DNA from: Chamaea fasciata
Taxonomy: Eukaryota; Chordata; Aves; Passeriformes; Sylviidae
NCBI GenBank assembly: GCA_029207755.1
Contig: JARCOQ010000006.1
Span: forward strand, 29,904,522-29,968,521
Length of the DNA stretch: 64,000 nucleotides
Direction: 5' to 3'
Part shown: piece after piece, positions 14,501 to 25,830 of the stretch
Layout: every line of letters starts with the position of its first letter
How positions within the stretch are numbered: position 1 is the stretch's first letter
The notes under the pieces: generated by a model
The model's database searches: none
What the model was told of the DNA's origin: nothing
What the model saw: the letters and a program-made list of their open reading frames with translations, nothing else
Made by a program: the position numbers and the translations under genes

Positions 14501-15690
14501 GAATAAATGGATGACATTGGCAAGTGTTGTATTAATGTTATCTGCATTACAATGCATTACAATTATACAGCAGAGAGGGGGCAGAATTTATGGGACTGAA
14601 CTAAGTGAATCAAGATCAGGCAATGATTAACATTTGGACCAGTGACTTAAGACTTGGTTTCCTAAAATTAGATGTTAGAAATCCAGATTCTGGACTTTGG
14701 TTACTTTCAAATAAGTAACTTGATTTTCTGGCTTGCAGAAGACTAGTAGCTGTCATTTAAACCCTGCTTTGTTAACTTAGTTTGGTACTGTAATTGCAAT
14801 AGTTTGTTATTACTAATGGTTTAGTTTGATGTTTCACTTGTCAATGCTCTATGTGCAACAGTAACGCACTTAGATCTTTCAATGCTCTTGAAAGCAACTG
14901 TAATGCATATAGTTACTGCAAAAGAGTAAAGGAGGAGAGTTTTGGTAGAACTGCTGAGATACTGACCATCCTAAAATAAACTGGTAGCAGCATATCTGTA
15001 ATGAAAATCCATAAAGAGACTGAATTTGCAGTTGGAAAAGTCCAGACTGAAATGCTAAATCTGTGATACGTCAATCTAGAAATTATAAAATGAATAAGAG
15101 TGCCAAGAAGGAAAAAATAGAAAAAGGAAGAGACTGTGAACAGTTTAAAAAGAATTGTCTCAAGTATCTTTTATTTTTCTTTGTGTGATTTTCATCTGAT
15201 TAAAGGAGCTCAAATCATTGCTAGTTAGACTTAGTAACCAGGCAATTAAATAAGATGAGAAATAACAGACTAAAGAAAGATTTGAATAAAAGTTAATGTC
15301 TCAAATTTCAAGAACACAAGATTGTACCATTCTACTGTTTGCATTTAATATTTACACATTTTATAATTTTAGATCTTTCTTAAATATAACTATATCACTG
15401 TTACACAACATTTTTAGAACTCAGGTTAATGTTAAACTCATACAGTTTATTAATTATTTTAGAGTTTTATGTCACTTTTTAACCTAGTGTCACAATAATG
15501 TTTAGCAGCAGTAGATGGAGAAGTGATATTTCAGTGACCATTTCTAGCTTCTTCTAATTTTTTCTTCAGAATTGGAAGCATTCTAGGGTAATAATTTTTT
15601 ACCTGTCCTCTGGGGAGCCTAGAGGAGTTTAAGCAGTGACTACCTCTTGGTTAATTGTAAATACCAAGCAATGAATTAGTGCACATATAG
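8570..15690. other. AT-rich unique DNA, no gene seen
   Basis: Open frames on both strands are all under 100 codons with low-complexity, AT-driven composition. A 10-bp tandem duplication (TGCATTACAA twice) lies at 14543-14562. No mobile element was recognised, though old diverged copies could be missed by eye. Confidence 0.5.
14543..14562. repeat. 10-bp perfect tandem duplication
   Basis: TGCATTACAA is present twice in direct succession. It is a minor slippage-type duplication. Confidence 0.85.
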
Positions 15691-15714
15691 GCTGGTATTG
15701 AACTATTATTTGTT

Positions 15715-15770
15715 TTTTGTCTAGATTCGATGATCTTGGAGGTCTTGTCCAACCTTAATGAGTCTACATG
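15715..15770 (+). mobile_element. CR1 LINE 3'-end fragment
   Basis: The run GATGATCTTGGAGGTCTTG, then TCCAACCTTAATGAGTCTA, matches from memory the 3' terminus of one avian CR1 subgroup, in which GATGATCTT..GGTC..TTCCAACC..ATGATTCTA precedes the terminal octamer-like tail. Only about 50 bp are clear and the upstream part does not align by eye, so the copy is severely 5' truncated, as is usual for CR1. It lies on the plus strand and is non-coding. Confidence 0.7.
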
Positions 15771-16026
15771 TTCTGTATATACTCTAGCCAGTACAGAGTC
15801 CAGCTTTTCAGAATATTGTGAAAGAAAGCTTGACTGACAAAGAAACAGGAAGAAATAAAAGCACAGATGGCAGTGGTATCCATATGAACGTTTTGAGTAT
15901 TTTAATCCTCACATTAAACCCATGGAATGAGGATAAAGTTCCCAAATGCAAGCAAGAGATACATGAATTCTTCTAAAGGACTAATCCTGTGGACAACTGA
16001 TACACACATAGTGTAAATTCTAGGGT

Positions 16027-16030
<4 letters not shown>

Positions 16031-16071
<41 letters not shown>
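16031..16071. repeat. pure 41-base T tract
   Basis: Forty-one consecutive T residues with no interruption form by far the longest homopolymer in the window. Read on the minus strand this would be an A41 tail. However, no AATAAA or ATTAAA signal lies in the 30 bases that would precede the tail, so a retrocopy cannot be claimed. Such tracts are unstable, and the exact length may be an assembly or sequencing artefact. Confidence 0.95.
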
Positions 16072-17639
16072 CAGGCACCAAGCTTATAGCCAACTGGCAG
16101 TGGAGAATTGTTGGATAAGGCTTGTCCATAAAACTGGTCCTCAGTCAGATGTAAGTAATGCAGATTTCCTTGATGTTCTCAATAGATAGCTTGTTAGATC
16201 AAGTTAGCCAGCCCTAATTTATAACAACTTTTGATCTAACAGAGTTTATTGCAGATTCTTTTTTCTATCAGCTCCTTGACAGAAAAATAAAAAAATCCTA
16301 CATCTTCCACTTTGGTTACACAGGCCTCCAGCCAACCTCCAGGCGAAGTACAGTTGAATGATGTTGTAATCTACAGTTGAATCTCACCCCAGAAACCTTT
16401 TTGATTTGGCACTGATACTCCTAAATCTCAGAGGTAATAATTTTGATGGGAAATACCATAAAATGGAAGATGGAAAAAAAGGCTAGGGTTTAATCCACCT
16501 TAGTCCCAGATTTATTCTGGGCTGAGCCAGGTAGGGTATGATGGCTAGTTTGTACTAAGTATAATTTTATATACCTTGTCAAAAACTGCTTCCATCAGCA
16601 ACTTGTGTAGTAGTAAACTCCAAATAATGAGACATTTTGGAAGATTCAGTATCATGGCTAGCCTATAGTAGTATTTATTTGTTTTGTGGAGAGGTCTGAT
16701 TTAATGTTTCACTCTGAACTGTGGGTAAAATTCTTTCTGTAGAGTCCTTTATTACTCACTCAATGCCAAGGTCTTTGATGAGTGTGTTGAGGAGCCTAGC
16801 CGGGATGGGAGAACACACAAAAGAGTGTCATGCTTCTGCAAACAACAGAGTGGTTCAGTCAGAAAAGGTTGCCCAGCTAAGTCTTTAAAATGACTGCAAT
16901 CCCGTAACTGCCTGGGAGAGGTCTGTCATTACTTCATGGCCTAAAGTGTTTGTAGGACAGTTGTCTAAATTAAGGGTATCATAAAGTTTTTACTAAGCTT
17001 GTTTTAACAAGACATTAGAAGTGAAGTACTTGTTTTATTACTCCAGTTACGCTCTGTTGAATCCTGGCCTACTAAAAGGAACAAATTCAGAGTCGCTCTT
17101 TTCAGAGGAAGAAACAGTTAATTTTCTTCCTTGTTTCTTCTCAGCATTGTTTTTTCCTTGGCGTCCTTGCTCAGACATTTGGCCTAAGATCAAGAAATTT
17201 ATGTGGAAGACATTGTTCAAGTCAGGCCTTTCATAAGAATGGCTTAAGGAGGAAATATGGTCTTGGCTTGCAACTTACTCTCAATATGAGTTACAATGTG
17301 AAGGAGTGATTCACTAACACCACTAGTTGATTGCACTCTCCATATAGCTTCTTTCTGCAGAGAAATTTTTCAAAATCAGTATCCCTTATTTGTCTTTCTC
17401 TTGACATTCACTGCATAAACTTCCATCAGGAACTGATATTGGCATCTGAAGATGTTACTTCTCCTGTCTTTCTTTCCTTTTTAATATATTTAGTATTGCT
17501 GAGGTGGAGAGGGAAGACTTCCATGCATTGGAAGTTATGATTCAGATACACAATTTGAAAAAACAAATCAACAACCTGATTTGGACAGGAAGACAATGAG
17601 CAATTATTGAAACACTGCAGGAAATTTAATTAAAAATAG
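16072..17639. other. AT-rich unique DNA, no gene seen
   Basis: Nothing beyond short random frames could be identified here. The decamer ACAGTTGAAT occurs twice near 16350-16380. Confidence 0.5.
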
Positions 17640-17860
17640 GATTTTTATGGTCAGTGTTAATGCTTGCTGCCTCAGCTAACCTGACAATAAAGGCTTTCCA
17701 AGTGACAGTGTCATCTGGCACAGGATCACATGTAGGAATTATGCAGAGGTAGTAAAAAGCACTTAATTAGCATTGCAAATAGTATTCCAACATTTAGGCG
17801 ATGTCTGCAAATTTGCATACAGATACATAATTACGTAATTTGCAGCTGTTGTGTTTGTTC
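17640..17860. promoter_or_regulatory. candidate conserved non-coding block with octamer and palindromic sites
   Basis: This block contains a perfect octamer motif ATTTGCAT (17811-17818), the classical POU-factor site, with a 12-bp palindrome AATTACGTAATT at 17829-17840 and several TTAATTAG/ATTAGCAT-like homeodomain cores just upstream. It has no simple repeat and looks like complex unique sequence. The grouping is visible directly; enhancer function is inference from motif content only, and such short sites also arise by chance in AT-rich DNA. Confidence 0.2.
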
Positions 17861-19480
17861 CATAAGACCTTGCCACTTTACTAGTAGAATATGTAAATCA
17901 GGAATTAATCCTTTTTAGCACCTATTTTCTCAGTAGTCCATAAATCTGTGGCAAATTATAGGAACTTGTGGACTTTCTCATTTTGGCTCAAAATTCAGTA
18001 TGAAACAGAACTGTATCCCTAGGCTTACTTGACTCTAAAGGTCTTTTAAGAGGTTTGTAAAATGCCACTCCCTCAGTGTCAGTTTTTTGATCCCCATTCA
18101 TATCTGTTGCCTTGGCTTGCAAGGTCACGCTGTAAATCTTTTTTGATATATTCTCACCCAGTTTTAAAGAGAATCAAGTTAATATTTGTTCGCATTAGTA
18201 TCTTTCTGATACAGATGTTACCTTATGTTAAATGTAAACAGAGAAGGCTGTGAGGGAAGGATATCTGACCAAACAATAATGCTGTATAGGTAGATCATTA
18301 AATTCAAGGTGAAGCTGGGCAACTCAGATGCCTAAAAAAAAAAAAAACTGGACCAATTATTAGCTAATAATTCCTTAACACATGATTTCACAGTGTAACT
18401 TCTTAGAAGTCCCTTATATGTAAGATTTCTTTGCCTGGATAAGCTTGAACAATTTTCACTTAGGTACCAACAGAAAAAGACATGAAAAATGTTTATCCAA
18501 ACCAGCTTTCTTGAGATATATTTTAATATTAACTTCTGTTGTGTTTCTACATGGATATTTTTGTAGCACATTTCTTGTATTTAGCTCTGGGGAGGTTTGC
18601 AGAGATACAGTTGATTAACAAAAGACAATTCTGGCTACTGAGTTCGAACATACCGAAGTAGTATATAGAGAAGTTGTTCTTTGTTTTTATTTTTTAACAT
18701 GTTTTCCCTCGGGTTTTCGAACGTGATTTTAGTATAATCATGCCATTGCCCCTTCCATGTAATGGAAGATTCCCCTTATGCCTGAGTCCTGTAAAGAAGA
18801 AAGTTCAAAGCAACAAGGGAGTTCAGAGCAGGTTATGTGATAAAGCATCTTAGAAAACAGTGATTGTTCTCTCCCCCAGGAGATCTTCGTTTTATCCAAG
18901 TTTAATTTGTGCTATGAAATTGACTGGATTGTGGGCTGCTAGTTCCTTTAACACTCTTCCATTAGAGGAAAGCAGTTTGCAGTAATGTAGCCTAAAGTAT
19001 ATTATTCTTTATTGACTATATAATACTTTTTCATTATTTTTTCTTGTAATCTAACTGACATGTGCAAAACGACAATCTGTTTATAGAATAATTATAATTA
19101 ACAATGAATATATCTTTAAGGGTTTTTGTTGCTGTTTTTAATGAGGATGAAAATGGGAATTGAAAATGAAATCTTTCTGCCCAGAATGACTGATCTACCT
19201 TATAGGCAATGTCAGCAGCAGTTTTTATGGAGAGAGGGAAGTTGTAGTAACAGAAAGAATAAAAGAATGAGCCTTCATAAATGCACTAGACAAAGACGGT
19301 AGCAACAGATGTTTCTTTTTTTTTTAAACTGAGTGTGTGAGCACAAGGAGAAATGTTGTTCTCTGCTAACTGCTCCAGCAAAATGTTGCTGCTGGTAGTG
19401 GCTCTATTGAAAACAGAGAAATTGCTTCACATTGCTGTAGCTACACTTGGTTTTCAGGTGAAAAGTTGATCTTTACTTTC
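17861..19480. other. AT-rich unique DNA, no gene seen
   Basis: The region includes a short A run at 18334-18347 but no recognisable gene or mobile element. Confidence 0.5.
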
Positions 19481-19489
19481 TCGAGGAGA

Positions 19490-19929
19490 GGTCACTTAAC
19501 AGGGATGAACTGGGGTGGGCAGCGCAGATGGTTCTGAGCTCTCTCTGCTCCTCTGACTGCAGAATGGGAAGTTTGGGGGACTCAAATTCAGAGACAGAAA
19601 TCCCCCTGACTCCAGCCTGGTGCAGCTTAAATACTGTAGGCTGGCATCTAGCCAGATCGTATGGACCTGTCTTAGCTCAATGTCTATTTGGCTTCTGAAC
19701 ACAGGCTTCCAAGGTAGCACACTGTCCCACCGAGCCCCAGAGTTACTTTTAAGGTCTTCAATGGTTTACACATCTCCAGATGAAGCTGGAACTTAGGCAC
19801 TGTCACCTCTTCTTTCCTGCTCCACCCACTGTTCCTCCTTACCTGGCTGGAGGTCTACTGCTCTGTGTATGGATTCCATGTGCTGGGTCTTGAATAATTC
19901 ATTAAAGAGCTTTTTCCAGAAAAAAAAAA
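19490..19929 (+). other. GC-richer block ending in ATTAAA plus A10, possible transcript 3' end or retrocopy
   Basis: Between about 19490 and 19900 the GC content rises above its surroundings. The block ends with the polyadenylation-type hexamer ATTAAA (19901-19906), then 13 bases, then ten A residues (19920-19929). This is the arrangement expected at a polyadenylated cDNA end. No coding frame longer than about 75 codons is present and I recognise no parent gene. CR1 does not normally make A-tailed copies, so a processed pseudogene in a bird would be unusual. I could not find target-site duplications by eye, and a chance A run next to a hexamer is an adequate alternative. Confidence 0.2.
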
Positions 19930-22900
19930 CCAACACGTGGAACAATGCTTTTTCATGGAGAGTTAGTGGTTGTACAGAAGTGCCAGAGTTTGGGAATGCT
20001 TCAGACTACCCACTCAGCATCTGACTTTGTGTATGCCTCCTGTGGAGGGCTAGGGACACAGCTCTTAGTCATGAGCCAGGGCTCCCTGTTAGTGCCAGAC
20101 ACAAAGAAAAGACACAAAACCTCTCCTCAATGAATTTGTGTGACTGAGATTCTTTCCCTTGTCTCATGTGAGGTATGAATCTTCCAGCAACAGATAGAAG
20201 ATGATTGGGACTAATGGTACTTCCTTCTCCTTTTGTTTTCTGGTTCTTTTAGCTACAGTTACTAATAAGTACAGTCATGGAGGACATTGTCTTGAATTTA
20301 AGGTCCATAGTACTTTTTGTCCCAATTAAGCTGTGCATTTTTGAGATGCACAGCACAGTTCTTTCTTTTTAAAAGGTAAGGGAGTTCCCAGTGGTTTGAT
20401 CTGTTTTCTGATTGATTTTTTTTACAGCTTGAAAAAGATTTTTCTGCAGATTATAATTGATTTATTTTTGTCAGTGCCATGCCACATACCAGTTCTAGGC
20501 CAAACCAATCAGAAAAACATATCTTTTGTTAGCTGCAGAAATCTGATGTAACAAAATGTAACCCTGGAAACCCAGACTTTTCCAGAAAGCAGGCTGTCTG
20601 GAGGACTGTGATAGAATGTCCTCTGCAGTGCTGAAGCTAGGCAGGAGCTCACTCACAACCTGTGACAACCTGTGTACCTACAATTTGGAAATTTCAGCTC
20701 ATCAGAGGCCTATCCTGATGTAGGACCAAGGCTTTTAATTCCCCTGGATGTTCCTTTGCTATTATTAGGAAAGGAAAGAGTATATACAAAGTCACTTTTT
20801 ATTGAGCTGTTGAAAAGGAACTGTAGTTGTATATGTTTCTGCAACTGCTGGCACAGTCCTGGTCTTGTCTGTCATCTCTAGATACTCTTGTTTTATGAAA
20901 CACTGAAATCACATTGTGCAAGCCAAAGAAATAATTTCCTTCCTTTCACTCAGGAATAGATGGTAGAGAAACTCCACTATCAATTTAATTCATCAGCTTC
21001 ACTGGCTGTATTTCAGATTTAATGGTTTTCAAATATATTTCTAATTTGCTCTTCAGAAAATTAAAATAAAATTCCCAAATGCCTTGCCAAAGGCAGCATT
21101 CAATACATACTAATCTACACCTCAGGAAGACATTCAATTTTTTTTGTCCATAACTGCACATAATTAGTGTGTCTGCAATAAGCATGTAATTTTTATTATC
21201 TGTGAAGAGTTTGGCAGGGGGAATACATCATTACCTGCACATCTAATAATGTGCAGTGCTACAATTCATTTTCTGAGATGCCATGTGTACTGACAAAAAA
21301 CATTGACTTTATCTCTCTCTCTGCTTTTTTATAGACATAGCAGAAGCCTAGCAGTCTGAAGCAGATAAAAAATAAGGATGGACAATAAGTTGGAAAGACA
21401 TTTACATAAACAGTGAGCAGTAGTGAACAGCAAAAACCAGTCTGAAGATCCAGTGAATAAGCAATTGCTTATTTCAAAGACTCAGGGAATGTCAAGCAAC
21501 AACAAAAAGAATACATTCTAGTCACTATCCAGCAACCTTGAATATGGATCTGTAAGTGGTTTTACGCACATGTAAAATAGCATAAAAATGGCAGACTAAT
21601 GGGACATAAATAAACATACCATTGCTTTTTATTGTTGGCCTTTGGGACATACAAAGTACAATCTTAAATATACAACTTTACTATGAAATGGGTGTAATTA
21701 TCTTACTAAATTATGAACATAAGTGAATGGGATCATTTAGAAGAAGTAGCTACAGATATGAAGCAGCACTGAGAGCTGCTCGGATTTGTGTAGTTATTTG
21801 AAAAAGGAATCTTTGTATAAGGAGTAGTAAGTAGTACGCGGGAAAAGGTTGTGTAAGAGGACAGTGATGAAGAGGACAAAAGCTCCATGAGGGATTGTTT
21901 TCTGAGAGTAACTATGATAAGAACTAGGCTAATAATTAGAGTCCCTATCTGTGTGGGCATGATTCTTCAAAACACTGTTTTGAGGGGCCAGCAATCAAGT
22001 CCTGCCTTTCCAAGGCACTTCTTGGGATCAGATTTATTTTTCTTGCAGTCACTGAAGCCTCAAGTGTGATCCTGAAATCCCATGTAGACCACGAAGAGCC
22101 ACCACAGGAAGACTGTCAGCTGTGAGATGACATTTGGAAGAGCTGGAGGGGGGATGTGCCGAGAAGTACGCTGTGAATATGGCTATTCCTGCATTCCTTT
22201 CAACATAACATAATTCCACACTTTGAATTTGAGCCATGGACATAATTTAAGCAGAAAAATGTGATTTAAATTGTTACATTTCTTCTATTTGAATGGAAAA
22301 CAGGCATTTCTGGTGCTGTTCTTAACTCGCTTTAATAATTTCTTCCTCATATTTGCACTGAATATGAAAGGGGGGAAAGAAAATTCTCTTAAAATAAGAA
22401 GTACCAATAGGACACTTCCATGAAAAGGAAGTTCTGTAATTAAACATTTGAGATGGAAAACTAAAAACTCTTCAGCTGCTAAATGTCCTATATTAGACCT
22501 CAGAGCTAGAAGTCCCTTCTTCAGGTGATGAAGTCCTGTGGGTCCAACTGGAGTATTGTGAGACCAGTGGTAAAAGCTGATCTTCCTTGCTAATGGAAAT
22601 ACAGATTTCTGCCACACAGCATTTCTGTTCTGCAGAATCTAAGGTAATGTTTCTTTGAGAAATGTATATTTTATTGATTGGGGTTGCTAAGACTGTTTTT
22701 AGACTACAAATCAAATTCTGAAGTTATCTTACTATGAATGAAGTTAAAAAGTGGAATGCTAAAATAATATTTCAATGTTTATAGGTGTGTCAGAAAAAAA
22801 AAATCAGTTAGTAAGTTTATCTAGTGTAGTGCCAAGAATTGGCCCCTTCCTTCCATGGTTTGCAATCAGAATACCTTGTGATTTTTCAGTTCTGTAAATG

Positions 22901-25245
22901 GTCTGGTCTTCTCTCAGCACTTCTGACAGAGAATACACATATTTCTCTGCATTTGATAATGACTGTTAACATATGTTGAATGTGTATAGTTTTTGGGGTT
23001 TTTTTTTGTAGTGGATTGTTTTTGAAAAATCTGATCATGTAGCAAAAAAGAGCGTAAACAATAATATTTTAAGATAAATATCCTCTTTAGCAGCTTGCAC
23101 TGAAAGCTTTAACATAAAAGGATGATGAAAAATTTGAGACAGAAGAACGATTTTTTAGGAAAATACTTTTTATGCTCAGAAGGAAATATTACCTGATTTT
23201 CAGAAATCCTCTGTCGATGTCTGCTTCATGTGTACATTTCTCGTTCCCTGTTAGAGCTTTCATTCCTTGCTTATGTTCAATTATTATTATGACTATCATT
23301 TGAGACTAATAATACAAAGTAATTTTTTTCTACAGTTTCTGGAAATGTAATTTTTGATGCCTAAGCCACCTGACTTATACAGACTGAATGTTTTATAGTG
23401 GGAATGAAAAAAAATGCAGTACTCCAAATGATGAGTTGCTATGTAAAATCATTGCCTTAAGTCCAATTTCTCTTTTCTGTTTTAAATGTTGCTTTTCCTT
23501 GTCTTTGACTACAAATGTTTATCAAGTTTTTTCAGGGACTGAAATTATGCTTCAGAAGTAAAGATATAAAAACTGCTAAAGTTGTATTTAATAAACAAAC
23601 AAAAATCCCAGAGAGTTCTCCCATTTCCCTTTTTATTTTTATTTTTTCTTAAGCTTGCTTGGCTAATGCAGTAACACAGAAGACTAGAAGAACTTTACGA
23701 AAGAAAACCAATGCATATTGTTGTTTTACTATGGGAAGTTCCATAAGATTACAAATGCTAAAAGTTTACCTAGAACTGTTTTTTTCTCACATAATTATCA
23801 GTTGTTAATGCTTTTAATGGTTATTTATGCATAATTAGATACTAAATACATTTTGAGGACCCCAGATGATACATTTTAAGTTGAACTCTTGGTTTCATGA
23901 CCTGAAAGGGGGCCACTACTTTCTGGGGCTGGGCCAAACACAATGCTTGAGATGAATTGTGTTATTTCAGAAACAGTAGCTACTGGTAAAAACAGTGAAA
24001 ATTGAAATTCAAGGAACTGTTTAGTGACATAAATACCAATAAACTACAAAATTACAACCCGTTCCTCTGAGACTTTATGCACCAACAGTTAGTCTTAAGT
24101 GATTCAATCGTGACTAATTGCATATTACCAGTCCTGATCTTTAACACTTCAATCAACCTTTAGTTGTGCTGTTTATACATAATTTGTCTCTGTTTATGGT
24201 TTTATGTGATAACTGTGCCGATCTGCATTTCATTAAAATTTACTTGGAGGTGGTGGAGGCTTTCTCAGATAAATTTTTTTAGATACATCTCTTTCTTTGC
24301 TCTACCTCTTTGCTTTTGCTCTGCAGTTTCGTTTACTGACTGCCTCATAGTTCAATGGCTTTTGTTGAGTTGCTCTGATGGAAAAAGGGGAAACCAAACA
24401 TCTCTGCAATCCAAACACGACCAGTTGCATTGGACAACTTGGTGTAGCGTGAACTGCTGAAGTGCATGACGTAGATGTCACCAGCAGTAGGGCAACTGGA
24501 CACCACAGCTATATCAGCTATAGGCTGTATTTGAGCTTATGCTGTGTGCTGAGAGGCAGGGTTTGCAGTGTGGATGATATTAGCTCAGTGTTATGGTGAC
24601 AGCTCTTTTTGGGAGCTGGGAAAAGATTACATTGCGCTTCCCTAGGCCTCCAAGACATGCCAGGCTTTTGGAGACTGCTCTGGGATCAGTGGATAATCTT
24701 CGCTGTGTGGAGCAGGTACACCCTTCAGCCACCAAATCCATGGATGTGAATTCCACATTCTCACAGATATAGATGGGAAGAGCCAAATACCACACAGGGA
24801 CACCAATAGAAGGTGGGATTTTCAGAAACTGGTACCCCAAATGCATTGTTCATTGAATTCTCTGACTATTAAATCAGAATTGGGCACTTTCTTGCAGGTG
24901 GCAATCCTCAGGCAGGGTTGCTCCTCTTGGAATTAACCTTCTAAAGCATATCTGCTTTTTTCAGTAGTCTGTGGCCTAGAGACCAAAAATTTCTGTTTCT
25001 TCTTATGGGCAGTATCTCTTAGTTCATCATTCATTTCTCTAGCTTCTGTCTGTAGTTTTTGCCGGTGATATCATTTGCTTCCTTAATAATGTCACAATTC
25101 CACACTTGTTTTGGTGGGGCTGATAGATATCATGTCCTAAATGTGTTTGGAGTATACTGACAAATTCAGACTTTTTTGATGAGGTAGCTGTTTGTAGTTC
25201 AGTTAAGCCTCTAGGCTTAGAGGGGCCTCTAGGCTGTCAGTTTCA
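19930..25245. other. AT-rich unique DNA, no gene seen
   Basis: Short frames occur on both strands (110 codons at most, minus strand 22285-22617) without recognisable domains. The stretch 24460-24850 is GC-richer and could be an old repeat, but I cannot place it in a family. A small direct repeat (ACAACCTGTG twice) lies near 20655-20674. Confidence 0.45.
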
Positions 25246-25316
25246 TATGGAATCACACACAGAGAATATTCTGAGTTGGAAGGGACTCACAAGGATCATT
25301 GAGTCCAGTTCTTAAG
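25246..25316 (-). mobile_element. CR1 LINE 3'-end fragment, minus strand
   Basis: The sequence AATATTCTGAGTTGGAAGGG, then ACTCACAAGGATCATTGAGT, is the reverse complement of the well-known avian CR1 3' terminus (ACTCgATGATCCTtGTGGGTCCCTTCCAACTCaGgATATTCT). About 70 bp remain, so the copy is heavily 5' truncated. It belongs to the same terminus type as the longer copy at 51.45-51.95 kb. The match stops near 25316. Confidence 0.85.
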
Positions 25317-25344
25317 AGATTTGGTTTGTTCTATGGCACAGCAC

Positions 25345-25830
25345 TGTGGGAGGACAAATAGAGATAGTGGTGTGGCAATCTTGCCCCTGATAAATTGCAG
25401 CTGTGCCAATTACCAAAGAGTGAGAACAGCCTTGTTCCCAGTGATGTCCAATAAGAATGGAAGTTATAAAAGAGTGAATTAGCTGGTCAAGGAGTTGTTG
25501 GAGTCTGCTGGTTGTGCTGTGAAGAGGAAGGGTCAGGAGACCATGCAAGGGACAGGAAGGAGTTAGCTGGTACTGCAGAAGGGAAAGAGAAGGAGCCAGT
25601 GCTGCATGAAGCAGCCCATGGGAAGGCTGCAGAGTAAAGGAATGAGAATTCTTAAGATAATGAGGAACTGATGCTGTTGTCAGTTTTGAGTCCCCCATCA
25701 AATGCTGCCCCATGTGAAGAATGGGTGATGATATGGCACAGTTTATTTTTTGTGGGAAGGGATGCTTTAAAAATACCAGACAGCAACAACAAGATGGTTT
25801 AGGTATGTTGGGATATAACACTGAGGCAGG
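25345..25830. mobile_element. possible LTR-retroelement fragment
   Basis: A clearly GC-richer block begins with TGTGGGAGGACAAATAG just after the CR1 tail. It contains TATAAAAG at 25465-25472 about 120 bases from that start, an arrangement compatible with a short U3 promoter of an LTR. Its minus strand carries a 174-codon frame (25312-25836) that is Ser/Leu/His/Pro-rich and matches nothing I know; it probably reflects composition, not coding. I see no primer-binding site, no internal retroviral genes, no second LTR, and cannot fix the far end or a target-site duplication. The LTR reading rests on general resemblance and is weak. Confidence 0.3.

Noticed and set aside
21733..21960. Hydrophobic minus-strand frame that resembled a mitochondrial-type membrane protein (possible nuclear mitochondrial insert)
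   Set aside because: No stretch matches the avian mitochondrial proteins I could compare from memory, and the second half of the frame is low-complexity Ser/Thr. It is explained by AT-rich composition.
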